A stretch of 36,096 bases of DNA from a virus. The notes beneath the pieces were generated by a model that was not told the DNA's origin, did no database searches, and saw only the letters and a program-made list of their open reading frames with translations. Shown here in pieces: positions 13,849 through 24,000 of this stretch (the stretch's first letter is position 1; the number at the start of each line of letters is the position of its first letter). Position numbers and translations under genes: made by a program. Location of the stretch: IMG/VR virus record IMGVR_UViG_3300036785_000343, positions 1-36,096 of that record; one strand, given 5' to 3'.

Positions 13849-16119
13849 TTATGTCCTGAAAAATGTTCTATCGGTGATAATCATTTCAACCGTCAGACTT
13901 GTTAAATAAACATACTGATCAATTTCACAATCAATATTCGATCCATTAGGAGGATTGACAAAAACACAATAGTCAACACCCTGAACAGATGTAACTACTC
14001 CAGTTAGATCAGAGAATTTTATACTCCTGGAAATAGACCCTTTCTTAACTTGAAGCAAATTTTGCAGTGACTTTGATACATCATTTAATACAGTATTCCT
14101 ACTATAAGCTGGATTATAGTACACCTGCAAATTCAAATCAGCCCGTACCATCCTTACAGCAGAGTAAGTGAACTGAGTAGTAAAATGATTCGTGTCGAGT
14201 ATGAAACTTTGAACGATGGTCTGCTGATCAGGACTTAGATCATCCCCGTAAAATCCCGCAACGAAACTAGTTCCAGCAGCCGGAACAGCACTAGCACCTC
14301 TGTAATCAAGGTGCACTTGAGCCGTGTCATAATTGATACTAGAAGACACCGCAAGAATCTGAAGTTCAATTTCACTTAATTTGACATAGGACCTATTCCC
14401 CCATCTATCATTGATTTGAAATCGTAAGTATTGATAAGGTGTTAAATTATTCAAAGCAAACCAACGACTCTCGCCTTCAACTCCAGGCTCGTCTGGGTAA
14501 ACATTACCTCGAATTGGATACCATTGATCCGTGTTGGTTATCGAAGGATCTGAAGTATTTGATATTGATCCCCATACACTAATACTAGCTGGAAAAGCTC
14601 TGTCATTCATATTCAAATCATTCGAGGCTCTAAGCCTAAAAGCAACTGGAATCTGTACTGGTTGCGCTGGTGGTAGCGGGAGTGCTATCTTGATGAATAT
14701 AGGATGATCAATTGTAGGCAATGCACTTGATTGCCACGCAGTATCAGGAGAGTTGTCAATTATACTGCTTATTGTAGTACCTATATCAGATGTTGTAGTA
14801 ACAATTGTACCAGCAGAATTCAGATAATCATAAGACACCAGAGGCGAGGTCAGAACACTATAACCATCCAAATCTGAGAAAACAATATTCGCAATAGCAG
14901 GATCAGTAGAGTAAATCTGCACCGATCCTGGAATAGGTCGAGGTGCCGTACCAGTAGGATCATCCGTATGAAATAACGTGAAATCAAATATAGGTGTAGT
15001 TCCATTACCAGTCGCAAGCCCAGTATTAATGTATGGCTGCATTGTCGATAGGACGCCTCCCCAAAACGCCCTATTCATCATTTCAACAGTCCCAAGCCCG
15101 ACCAAGATGGCTTGCTCGTACTCTCCCCAGGCTCTTGCATCCGTCATACCAACGGGGCAATTAGCACTAAGCAATTGCCCAATATAGTCGTCTCTTCGTA
15201 CCGATCTCTCATTAGATGCATACAGCCTTGGAGTAACATATTTGATGCTGTCTAGATCCTCTTCATCTGTACCACCAGACGCAACAGTGGTAGTAGTTCC
15301 TAGCAGACTTAAAGCTACCCCAGGAGATATCTCAACAATATCTAGCAGCCCAACAGTATCACCAACTGAAGCCGAATTGCCTTGTGAGCCAACAGTCAAT
15401 GTATATAGTACTTTGATTATTGATCCGTTAGGTGGGACCACACCATAGATGCCATTACCAAATAGAATGAGAACTCTCCCATCAGGAGATGTAGTCGGAA
15501 TAAAGACCTTATCGGTAGCAAGGTACTTGACAAAAGTACCAGTTCCTGAAGTCCAATACTCATTATCAATAAGAACTCTGACAGTGTTCTGATCTACGTT
15601 GAACTGAGTCCCTATGAGCCAGCGTTGAAACTTTTCACCAGTGGAGGTAAAACTGACGGAATTTAGAATACCTTCGTACAACTCAAATTCAACAGAGAGA
15701 TCGGTCGGATTGACATTATAGTCCTCCCGTACATGGAAAACTTGCCCTCTACAAATAAATTGCGTGTATGCTGGAACTGTCAAAGGCACATTCAACTGAT
15801 TTGAAAAGTCGACCTTGCCATCGCCTGATATGAATTGAGCGGTCTGTTGTGCTCCACGTTTACGAGATGGAGAAACACCTAGTGTGCTAGCAATAGCATA
15901 TCCAGCTGATTTGAGAAAGGCAAAAGGAGTGAAGTTGTTTAAATCACGAGTAACTTGACTGTAATTGAGCATGCTTGTTATTCCCGCCAACATATTGGAC
16001 AAAAGTACAATAGTTTGGTCGGGATAGCCTGCTGAGAGCAGTGACGATTCTGTACTAATCTTTGCCTGGAGTTCCGCAGCAAGCGTATTATAATCAGTTG
16101 CGAGCCCCGATAATTCCAA
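13849..16119 (-). CDS. Baseplate J-like protein with inserted discoidin-like domain
   Basis: A 756-residue member of the Baseplate_J/gp47 family, which forms the wedge around the hub. Typical J features are seen: GVSPSRKRGAQQTA near 81-95, a beta-rich region with VLILFGNGIYGVVPPNG (about 216-232), and GTDEEDLDSIKYVTPRLYAS (283-302). At about 445-590 a segment looks like an F5/8-type-C (discoidin) carbohydrate-binding fold: IIDNSPDTAWQSS, later YQYLRFQINDRWGN, then KLSEIELQIL. J proteins are commonly 300-500 residues, so this insertion explains the size. The start is TTG 16119, with AGGAG 7 bases upstream. No ATG fits. Confidence 0.88.
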   Translation of the reverse strand: MELSGLATDYNTLAAELQAKISTESSLLSAGYPDQTIVLLSNMLAGITSMLNYSQVTRDLNNFTPFAFLKSAGYAIASTLGVSPSRKRGAQQTAQFISGDGKVDFSNQLNVPLTVPAYTQFICRGQVFHVREDYNVNPTDLSVEFELYEGILNSVSFTSTGEKFQRWLIGTQFNVDQNTVRVLIDNEYWTSGTGTFVKYLATDKVFIPTTSPDGRVLILFGNGIYGVVPPNGSIIKVLYTLTVGSQGNSASVGDTVGLLDIVEISPGVALSLLGTTTTVASGGTDEEDLDSIKYVTPRLYASNERSVRRDDYIGQLLSANCPVGMTDARAWGEYEQAILVGLGTVEMMNRAFWGGVLSTMQPYINTGLATGNGTTPIFDFTLFHTDDPTGTAPRPIPGSVQIYSTDPAIANIVFSDLDGYSVLTSPLVSYDYLNSAGTIVTTTSDIGTTISSIIDNSPDTAWQSSALPTIDHPIFIKIALPLPPAQPVQIPVAFRLRASNDLNMNDRAFPASISVWGSISNTSDPSITNTDQWYPIRGNVYPDEPGVEGESRWFALNNLTPYQYLRFQINDRWGNRSYVKLSEIELQILAVSSSINYDTAQVHLDYRGASAVPAAGTSFVAGFYGDDLSPDQQTIVQSFILDTNHFTTQFTYSAVRMVRADLNLQVYYNPAYSRNTVLNDVSKSLQNLLQVKKGSISRSIKFSDLTGVVTSVQGVDYCVFVNPPNGSNIDCEIDQYVYLTSLTVEMIITDRTFFRT

Positions 16120-16159
16120 GGTTAATCTCCTATGTTTTACTTAGTTGTTACGTAGGTGA

Positions 16160-17236
16160 TCAATCCCACAAGAGCACAGAACCGGGATCACTGATCTCTT
16201 TAATAAAATCTACACACGCGAGTTCTGGCCGATTGACTTCAGTCCACACAGAAAACTTAATTCCAGCATTCTCAGACCAAATCTCACCCGCTCTTAATTT
16301 AAACTGAATCTTCAGATCCCTTAAATAACACTCTGGTTTAACTTCTATTAGTTCTTTTGATCCATCAGTATACTCTACCAAAATGTCTGGATAATATCCT
16401 CTTTCCACTCCTTCTGAATCTAAATAAGAAATTCCAAATGGCTCCGGCTTATAAGACTTCACTAAAGGATTACTGTCCAAGCAAATATAAGCTCTTAACT
16501 CCCAAGATGACCTATAAAAACATCTACCAGATTTGGTAGACTCATGCCAACCTTGTTTAACATGACTAAATGTCGTCGGTAATTTACCTTCAAGAATTTG
16601 CTTAGTAATAGCTCTTGAATGAGTCTCTTGTCTCTTCTTATAGTCCTCAGGCGACATATTTTCCCAGTACCTCTTTTGCCCTTCCGACTTATTTTTAATC
16701 CAACTATTATATTGTTCATCAGTCAAATTATCATATCTAACTTTCGTAGTGATTTTAGCTCCACAGGAGCCAGAACAATACTTCCTATATCCTTTTGATG
16801 TCTTCTCAAAAGAGACTTCATTCTTACAGTCAGGATTCATACAATTTCTGCTAGTACGATGTCCCTCAACTTTTCCAAATAAAAATTCGTCATAAAATCT
16901 TTTAGAACGTCCAGTAGTGGACTGAGATATCTTTCTCTTAGTCTCGTCAGATACCTTGAATCCAATCCTAGCCTCAGATTGCTTCTTTCTAGTTTCTTCA
17001 CTAACTACAGTACCGATCTTAGCCTCGGACATCTTTTTCTTACTTTCTTCAGAGTGGATACGTCCAGTCAGAGACTTAGATATCTTTTTCTTAGTTTCTT
17101 CAGAATGAAGAATTCCAGTCCTGGCTATCTTTCTACGTAATTTATATCTTTCTGAAGTTGTGTAGCAAAGCTCACAACAAAATTCTTCATTAAAAGGAGA
17201 AACTATATAACCTTTACACCGTTTACACTGTTCCAT
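16160..17236 (-). CDS. Homing endonuclease with NUMOD3 repeats and PD-(D/E)xK-like domain
   Basis: A 358-residue protein read from ATG 17236, preceded by AGAGGAGGTAAG. A longer frame would overlap the gp25-like gene. Residues 1-35 carry a CxxC...CxxC zinc motif (CKRC, CELC). Four NUMOD3-type repeats follow (SEETKKKISKSLTGR and variants), a DNA-binding module of GIY-YIG and HNH homing enzymes. A second Cys cluster near 130-160 is followed by a charged linker. The C-terminal 120 residues contain RGYYPDILVEYTDGSKELIE then VK, a D...ExK arrangement like PD-(D/E)xK nucleases (TnsA/Vsr-like). No GIY-YIG or HNH motif was found. It interrupts the baseplate operon between gp25 and J, typical of a selfish free-standing homing gene. 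Confidence 0.82.
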   Translation of the reverse strand: MEQCKRCKGYIVSPFNEEFCCELCYTTSERYKLRRKIARTGILHSEETKKKISKSLTGRIHSEESKKKMSEAKIGTVVSEETRKKQSEARIGFKVSDETKRKISQSTTGRSKRFYDEFLFGKVEGHRTSRNCMNPDCKNEVSFEKTSKGYRKYCSGSCGAKITTKVRYDNLTDEQYNSWIKNKSEGQKRYWENMSPEDYKKRQETHSRAITKQILEGKLPTTFSHVKQGWHESTKSGRCFYRSSWELRAYICLDSNPLVKSYKPEPFGISYLDSEGVERGYYPDILVEYTDGSKELIEVKPECYLRDLKIQFKLRAGEIWSENAGIKFSVWTEVNRPELACVDFIKEISDPGSVLLWD

Positions 17237-17267
17237 TCTTACCTCCTCTAGTGTTACACCCAGTCTA

Positions 17268-17753
17268 TCACTGGCCGATCTGAGTTGGCAAGGCCCTAAC
17301 ATACAATGCAATCTGATTGTTAGAGAGTATCGTGTAAATAAGATAAGCTACATACTGATGTATATCAGGATACGGAACTACCACCGAGTTCTGGAAATCC
17401 AGTCTTACCCTAGGCTCCCAAGCCTGAATTGCTTCAATGAATAGGATCTTCAGCTTGTTTGCTGTAAGATCATTCATAGGTTCGAACAAAATAGACTTGA
17501 TCTGAGAACCAAAACCCCTATTAAACATGAAGCTCTTTTTCGGACACTCCAGGATATTATCAATATCCATATTCAAAGCATCAACACTAGTAATAACCAG
17601 CTGGTTAGAGGTCTGCTGAAACCTTCTGTTTAGATCATTGAAGTAAAATAACTGGGGAGGAAGTGCTGTCCTTGGTAGCCCCGGCCTTACGGCTCCGACT
17701 GTAAATGGCTTAGCTAGGTTAGATGGAGGTACCGGTACAACCCCATTTGTCAT
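17268..17753 (-). CDS. Baseplate wedge protein gp25-like (GPW/gp25 family)
   Basis: A 161-residue protein that fits T4 gp25 / P2 gpW, the small wedge subunit that contacts sheath and hub. Diagnostic parts are FMFNRGFGSQIKSILFEPMN (residues about 74-93) and the conserved EPRV in IQAWEPRVRLDF (about 110-121). The first 50 residues are an extra N-terminal extension with Pro-rich sequence. It begins 4 bases after the spike gene and is followed by the inserted homing endonuclease, beyond which the J gene resumes the standard gp25-J-I order. Confidence 0.88.
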   Translation of the reverse strand: MTNGVVPVPPSNLAKPFTVGAVRPGLPRTALPPQLFYFNDLNRRFQQTSNQLVITSVDALNMDIDNILECPKKSFMFNRGFGSQIKSILFEPMNDLTANKLKILFIEAIQAWEPRVRLDFQNSVVVPYPDIHQYVAYLIYTILSNNQIALYVRALPTQIGQ

Positions 17754-17757
17754 TACA

Positions 17758-18744
17758 TCACCCGCCTAGTATATTTCTGCTTGTCAGCCATGACCAAGCT
17801 GTATTCTTAGCCTGAGAGGCCCAGCTTAACGCGTAAGTATCTGATCGATCCCCTTGCTTTGTTATCTGAGTAAATCCAGCACCACCACCTCTTTCTAAAC
17901 CTGATCCCCCAACCGTACGAGTAAATGTATCCCCAAAGTTATCAGTATGAGTACTATTGTGGTTAAACGTCACGGCGCTTTGAACGTTCGATGTATGTGT
18001 ACTCTTATAGTTTTCAGTAACGGCTTTCTGGATCGTTGAATCGTGCTTGCCGTCTACATTCCAGATCACATCACCATCGACCGGAGTCGTCGAACCGCTG
18101 CCTGCATCGAACTGAGCGGTATGAGCGGTAGACGCTCCACCGCCTCCTCCCGGCATCCCTTGGATTTGGCTCGGGCTACCGTCTTCAAATGTACCTTGGT
18201 TTCTATTATGATTAGTATTCTTAACGTTGAAAGTTGTCTTAGGTAGATTGAATATTACTTCAGAAAACTGTGTCCAATCAATAGTCTTCGTCTTACTTTT
18301 CATATCACTATGTTCAACATTACCGAGAGGGTCCTTGTGACCATAATGATCTTTCTGATTGAAACCGTCTCCTGAATCTTTGCCCTTTCCAGTCCATTGC
18401 GAGATTTTAGTTAAAGCACCGTATAAGGCTCCAGAATACAGAGGGGAATACTTACTATCACCGTGATGACGTGCCTTTATCACACTATTTTTTTGGGGCA
18501 ATCCAAACGTAGACATTTCCTTTTGACCCCCAAAGCTATTCTCACGTTCATTCTGAGACCAAGGAATGTCGCTATCAGGAATAAACCCTGCTGATCCCGG
18601 ACCGTGTAGTTCCAATATTCTTGTCTTAACCCTTCCTTGTTGCTTAGGATCAATGTTTTTAAAAGGATCCATTATGGTACCATATTTGATACCTTCCGCC
18701 GCCCGTTTTAGTCCTGGTACATCAATTCCTGGCTGAAGAAACAT
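17758..18744 (-). CDS. Central tail spike / puncturing protein, gp5/gpV-like
   Basis: A 328-residue protein with an N-terminal OB-fold signature (residues about 36-115): GRVKTRILELHGPGSAG, SDIPWSQ, later KYSPLYSGALYGAL. This resembles the gp5/gpV OB domain that sits on the hub. The C-terminal part (about 225-290) has short Thr/His/Asn repeats such as STHTSNVQSAVTFNHNSTHT, fitting a triple-stranded beta-helix spike, and the middle contains a GGGGG linker. It has no lysozyme domain, unlike T4 gp5. AGGAGGGACGTAAG precedes the ATG. Its position between hub and gp25 supports the call. Confidence 0.83.
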   Translation of the reverse strand: MFLQPGIDVPGLKRAAEGIKYGTIMDPFKNIDPKQQGRVKTRILELHGPGSAGFIPDSDIPWSQNERENSFGGQKEMSTFGLPQKNSVIKARHHGDSKYSPLYSGALYGALTKISQWTGKGKDSGDGFNQKDHYGHKDPLGNVEHSDMKSKTKTIDWTQFSEVIFNLPKTTFNVKNTNHNRNQGTFEDGSPSQIQGMPGGGGGASTAHTAQFDAGSGSTTPVDGDVIWNVDGKHDSTIQKAVTENYKSTHTSNVQSAVTFNHNSTHTDNFGDTFTRTVGGSGLERGGGAGFTQITKQGDRSDTYALSWASQAKNTAWSWLTSRNILGG

Positions 18745-18762
18745 CTTACGTCCCTCCTAAAC

Positions 18763-19920
18763 TCAGATGAGACCTAGTCCACCTCCATAATCATTTCCCA
18801 TACGGATCAAGGTATACATCTTGCTAAGAGCCGTTGGCATAATCCTAGTGCTAACACCTGAGACGAAGTAACTCCCTGCCCAAGGTGTAATGATATCATC
18901 TGCAAGCGGAAGAGAGTGTGGCTCCAAGGTAACGCTATCCAAAAGCAAAGCGTTTCTAGGATAACGAGATGTTACTTTGACTATTGACGAGTACAAGGAC
19001 TTAAAGATAAGATTCTGTGCTCCAGCTAGATTATAGTTCTCATGTTGATTGTCAGACTTATATGGACAAGTAGTTGATCTTTGGTTGCCCATCATGTTCT
19101 TCGCTGCACTCATTGCTCCTGCTGGAAGCCAAGCCAAGTTCACTTTCAATTCGTGAAAACCACCGTCCAAATCATATTCTCCATAATCAACTCCATACCC
19201 AGCTATAGAATTCAGGGTTCCGGAAAGTGTCTCGAACGTACAATTCACATCATCGTACAAAATTTCAGTAGGTCCAGGATTATAGTTTTGCTGGTATTTA
19301 TTGACAAATGTCCATTGGCCTCCAAGACCGCTTCGCTGTGTCACGTTATATTCTCTGAGTTCTCCTTTAGCTAGTATTGCAGTAACAAAGCATGATGTAC
19401 TATTAGTCCAAGCATGGTGAGCAGTATCTGTAATAAAGTCTATACCCTTCTCATTGGTCCGTAACCAGACTTGCGTATCGGCAGAACCATCACACTCAGC
19501 GCCAAGTCCAGCATCACCAGCACAAGCAGCTATAGCTGATGAAGACGAAGTATTGCCATAAGATTTTATCTTGGCAATATACAAGTCAGGGGCGTCAAGC
19601 CTCATAGAAAGATGATATTGAAAAACACTACTACTGGAATACATTTGCGAATTAAAGACCCTCATTTTGAATAACTGAGGACCTGTAGCTGGAGGCATCT
19701 GAGTATCGTTTAATGAAATATACACCGTTGTTCCATCTACAGGAGGATTCTCTAATACATAATGCGGACCACAGGCAAACGACATCTCGCCAGTAGGGTA
19801 TTTCGTAGCCGCACTTTCAAATATTTGAATTTCAACCAAGGAAAACTGGTCCCAATCAACACTCTCACCGTTAATGACTACATCTAGTTCATAGCGGTTT
19901 TCTATTACTAGTGTAGAAAT
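18763..19920 (-). CDS. Baseplate hub protein (gp27/gpD-like) with apparent ATT start
   Basis: A 385-residue protein placed between LysM/gp53-like and spike genes, where gp27/gpD/Mu gp44 hubs lie. The C-terminal pattern (GSYFVSGVSTRIMP then LSKMYTLIRMGND) fits hub proteins that bear the spike. The only canonical start in frame is TTG 19839, but the sequence upstream still reads as protein (LVIENRYELDVVINGESVDW). AGGAG (19933-19929) lies 8 bases before ATT 19920, so I choose ATT, giving STLVIENRYEL as N terminus. Alternatives are a sequencing error in an ATG, or a +1 frameshift from the gene above. Function rests mainly on position. Confidence 0.72.
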   Translation of the reverse strand: MSTLVIENRYELDVVINGESVDWDQFSLVEIQIFESAATKYPTGEMSFACGPHYVLENPPVDGTTVYISLNDTQMPPATGPQLFKMRVFNSQMYSSSSVFQYHLSMRLDAPDLYIAKIKSYGNTSSSSAIAACAGDAGLGAECDGSADTQVWLRTNEKGIDFITDTAHHAWTNSTSCFVTAILAKGELREYNVTQRSGLGGQWTFVNKYQQNYNPGPTEILYDDVNCTFETLSGTLNSIAGYGVDYGEYDLDGGFHELKVNLAWLPAGAMSAAKNMMGNQRSTTCPYKSDNQHENYNLAGAQNLIFKSLYSSIVKVTSRYPRNALLLDSVTLEPHSLPLADDIITPWAGSYFVSGVSTRIMPTALSKMYTLIRMGNDYGGGLGLI

Positions 19921-19924
19921 TTCT

Positions 19925-20317
19925 TTAGCTCCTGATAAGTGTTCCAGGAAGCAGGGAGACCAGTCTCCCTTGCTGAGAACGAGCTATGATTTGCTGATAG
20001 AAGTTCGTTATGTCAGTAGTACTTGGTAAAAACAAGTTCATACCTGGAATGATCTCAGTGTCAGGCGTAACCATTTCATTAGCTATCGATATAACCCACC
20101 AAAAGTCATGAGTTCCATAATTATCCCAAGAGATTAAATCAGGAACTCCATCTAGCGATGCATCGATTCTTTGGACTGCACCATTAGAATTTCTTAGATA
20201 ATATGGAAAGTCTGTCCATAAAAATGTGTACGGGTCAAGTATATCTTTTCCATTAGGATCAGTAACCACTTTAAAGAAATTATCTATAGAGTATGGTCTG
20301 CTTACGTTAGTAGCCAT
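19925..20317 (-). CDS. LysM/gp53-like baseplate protein
   Basis: A 130-residue protein. The segment NYGTHDFWWVISIANEMVTP followed by EIIPGMNLFLPS matches the pattern of T4 gp53 and the LysM-like tail proteins (P2 gpX, Afp7): a YG...WW.IA.aN...dp..i..G..L.iP core. In contractile tails these proteins tie the hub to the wedge ring. AGATG follows the previous stop by 2 bases. The hub gene's apparent ATT start begins 4 bases after its stop, so the two are translated together. Confidence 0.82.
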   Translation of the reverse strand: MATNVSRPYSIDNFFKVVTDPNGKDILDPYTFLWTDFPYYLRNSNGAVQRIDASLDGVPDLISWDNYGTHDFWWVISIANEMVTPDTEIIPGMNLFLPSTTDITNFYQQIIARSQQGRLVSLLPGTLIRS

Positions 20318-20319
20318 CT

Positions 20320-21021
20320 TTAAAATCCAATAGTATTAGGACGGTTAAAGGCTGGATCGGTACCTGTATAAGTACCAAGATATTCATCCATATTCTCAGC
20401 AAGCGGTGAATAGAGTGTCCTAAATTGTATAGTAGTAACTGCTTCCATAGGAAAACCATTCTTATCTAATTTTGCTTTGAACTCTACATTTTGCATCAGT
20501 GAAATAAATACATTTGTTAACCTAAAATAATTACCAATATATACATTAATAAGATCTTGTGCTCCTTCAGCAGGACCAGTTGTAGTTTCACCTTTTCCAA
20601 AAAGAGAAGGTACCGGACCAGGAGCAATCAAAAATGAATCAGAATTCGAATTATTTCTTCTAGGCAAAGTCATCTTCATCAATCTCTTAATTGGTTCAAT
20701 TACTTCTATCTTCGAATCTTGGGTAGCGAAAAAATGTAAAGGCAATACTAATTCCAACGGTTCCGATCCTCTCCACTCTTGAGCCGTCTGTTTTTTCGAG
20801 ACAAGAGTGTGGCCCAATACAGCAGAAGTAAACCAATTAAACGCTGCTCCTAATTCAGTAGAAACTATAGACCCCCAATTCGAGCGTATCGAGATTTGTA
20901 TGCTGTCAGGCAACCACGCTTGAACATGCCCATGTATACTTGAGCTTATAATCACTATATAGTATTTGCTCTGTCCAGATGGATGAGTTACACCAGCGGT
21001 ATCAGTAGGTGGATCTGCCAT
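20320..21021 (-). CDS. Tail/baseplate junction protein candidate
   Basis: A 233-residue protein. The core QEWRGSEPLELVLPLHFFAT, then IEVIEPIKRLMKMTLP and a PGP motif, recalls tail proteins in which W.G.sp..l.l.l.f.A is followed by helices and a proline. Its place between tape-measure-like and LysM/gp53-like genes is where Mu gp43, P2 gpU or T4 gp48/gp54 functions occur, so a role in capping or joining the tube to the hub is likely but inferred from order. Its ATG overlaps the preceding stop as TAATG. Confidence 0.55.
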   Translation of the reverse strand: MADPPTDTAGVTHPSGQSKYYIVIISSSIHGHVQAWLPDSIQISIRSNWGSIVSTELGAAFNWFTSAVLGHTLVSKKQTAQEWRGSEPLELVLPLHFFATQDSKIEVIEPIKRLMKMTLPRRNNSNSDSFLIAPGPVPSLFGKGETTTGPAEGAQDLINVYIGNYFRLTNVFISLMQNVEFKAKLDKNGFPMEAVTTIQFRTLYSPLAENMDEYLGTYTGTDPAFNRPNTIGF

Positions 21022-24000
21022 TATGATAAGACCTGTGTTCCAGCAGCAGTCGCTAAGGCAATGTCTTTTGGATGCATGCTGTGAGGCTGTATTTGATGAT
21101 GTGGTTCTCTACGATGTCCCGGCGTTGGAGCTTTAGCTTTCTTCTTATGTTGTTGGCGAGCGGCCTGTCCTCTCAACATCTCAATTCCATGATGCATGTC
21201 AGACGCTCTAGCCCCTCCACCTTTAACTCCTAGATTAGTAGGCCTAGCTCTAGGCATTGGAACGTCAGGATGCATTTCTTCTTTAGACTTTTCAAGACCT
21301 TCCTCAATATCTTCATGAGTCACAGGCTCAGACTGATCATGGTGTATAGGAGTATATTGATGATGACTAAGCTGACGAAGACTCCGATCAATATGCCTAC
21401 GAGCTACGAACGTAGATTCACCAGGCCTTTCCCTCGGAAGAGGCATGGATTGATCAGGACTTGTTACACCTTCGATAACACCAGATTTAGCTCCACTAAT
21501 AACACGACTACGTTCACCAGTCATAAACCCAGGTTCATGGCGAATATGGTGTTGTTCCTCGTCTTTAGTCGTTTCACCTCTATGCAATTGAGCACTTTTC
21601 ATAAATCCAGGTTCACCATGAGTATGACCAAGTAGGTTCTTAGTGTATGGAAGATTAGCTTTACGAACTTCACCCTTTAACCACTCTTTGTAGTAAGGTT
21701 CCATCTCCTCTTCTCTTGGATCTCTTCCAAGCTTCTTACGAAGCATCTCTTGAGTTGGACCGTAATCCCAACCTGGGTCTTTCCAGACTGGACGACGAAG
21801 AGTTTCAAGATCTCTCCGCATTTCTGGAGAAGGGTTATGCTTGTCAAATATAGGACCAGCACCTTTACCAGCAGCTTGAGGAAGACTTTCACCTTGATCT
21901 TGATCAGGATGAAGTGCTCTCATAAACCCAGGTTCATGTCGAATATGACGTTGTTCTCGTAGATTCTGTCCATCAATAATACCAGATTTGGCCCCAGTTA
22001 TAGTTAGGTCTTCAGGTTGAGTAAACCCCTGATGATGCATATGAGAACGTTGCCTCTGAGATGCACCTGGACTAGGTGTATCACCCGGGCCTCCAGTATC
22101 ACCTGTACCTCCTGAAAGAGGACTAAGAACATCTCCAATAGGACGCTGGGGAGGCTGATCAGCAGGCTGAGTGCCTGGAGCCTGAGGAGGACCTGCTACA
22201 GCAATAGGACTAACACCTTTTACCGGATAATCTCCTCGACGATAGCCCTTTCCCATAGGCTTACTCTGTGCTATGTCCCAACCGTGAGGGATAGCTCTCT
22301 CTCCTTGCATAGTACCAGTAGCAGTTTTTCCTGTACCCCATCCTCCAGCTGCCATACCAGAATGAGCAAAATCACCATGCATTAAATCCGCTACTCCGTA
22401 ACCTCCAGGTCCATGTAAGAAATAACCTCCCCACCTATACTGTCCTGCTAGCTGAGGATTTTTCTCTTGCAATACAGAACGAATATCCTGATGAAGAGTC
22501 TCATACATTCGATAATTTTCAGGACTTTGATAGTTCGGGATCATCTTTCCATCAGGACCTATGATTCTAAAATCAACGGCAGCCCCAGTTGTATGGGCGG
22601 CACCACCTTGTCTTCCAACAGGACGCTGACCTGAATAAGCTTCTACACGATATCCTTCTGGAAGATGCTTAGAGGCTTCTCTAGCGGCATCAATAAGCAC
22701 TTGTCTTCTAGAATCACCCCCAAGCTGATAATTACCAACAGTTTTAAATCTTTCAGTTCCAGGAGAAGTTATTCTAGCATCAGTTTTTCCTGGTGGTTGG
22801 ACAGCAGGTTGAGTATCGCCAGTTCCAGCGGCAGCAGCAGGTTGACTACCAGGTGCCTGTGTAGCTGACACTGTGCCCGGAGCCGTAGGTTTTCCAGCTT
22901 GAGGTCGACTTCCTGGCGGATGCAACGCCCTATCACGAGCCACTCGCCATTCCGCATCAGTAAGATGATAAGGCTCCGACACCCTGGTTTCATACCGTGA
23001 CATGGCCTTAAGAAAGGCTAGCCCCTGGTCTGTTTTCAGAAACTCCGGAGTGATTTTTGTGTTGGTCGGAATTCCGGTCATCTTCGATATGATCGGCGCG
23101 TAACTTTCTCCGTGGCCAACCCATTGTTTGATCAAATCCTGCATAGTCTTGCCGGAATATAGGGGGCTCTCCGCCATTTTACGGATTGCTGCAGCCGCTC
23201 CAGCCATCTTGCTCGGGAAAATCGATGGCGTATCATATTGCGTAATCTTTCGACCCTCTAGGCCGCCCTCCCCCTTAGCGTACTTATCATACCACATATT
23301 AAACGGATTATTAAAGCGCTCACCAGCCGCACGAGATTTATCTCTAAGCTCAGCTTCGGTTGGATAGGTCCCACTAAAAGCTGGAGGTCCAACAGTACCA
23401 CCTCCTGTCCCTGGTACAGCAGTTGGGTTTGGTCCAGTCGGAGGACTTGTCCCCAAACTAGGAGCCTGAGTAAATCCTCCAGGTGTTCCTCCTATGTTAG
23501 TTGGTGGCGCAAACAGACCTGGATCAGGAGCACCTGTATTAGGTACTAATTTAGGAGTAGTTATCTTACTAGGATCAAACGGACCTTGTGTCGGAGTTGC
23601 TTGGGGAGAGAATAGTCCAGGGTCAGGCCGTGTAGTACTTCCAGGAGCAAACGCAGGATTTGGTCTAGTCGGAGCAATACGTTCTGTAAATGGTTGCGAC
23701 GATGGGGTAAATGCAGTAGTAGATGGACCTAAAGGACCTGTACCTGGAGGAGAGAGTGTCGGGTAAGTCGGACCTGATGGAGTTGTAGTTGTATCAGGTG
23801 TAGTCGTAGTCGTATCAGGAGGACCACCACCACTACCACCTCTCCTGCCCCCTCCGCCTCCACCAGGACGGCTTGGCATCCCTGCACCAAACCCACTCCC
23901 AGGAAATCCAGGTTGAGTACCTAACCCACCTGCGCCTATACCACCTCCAACTCCAGATAAATTACCAAGAGATGCTAACCCAAACCCACTACCACCGCCA

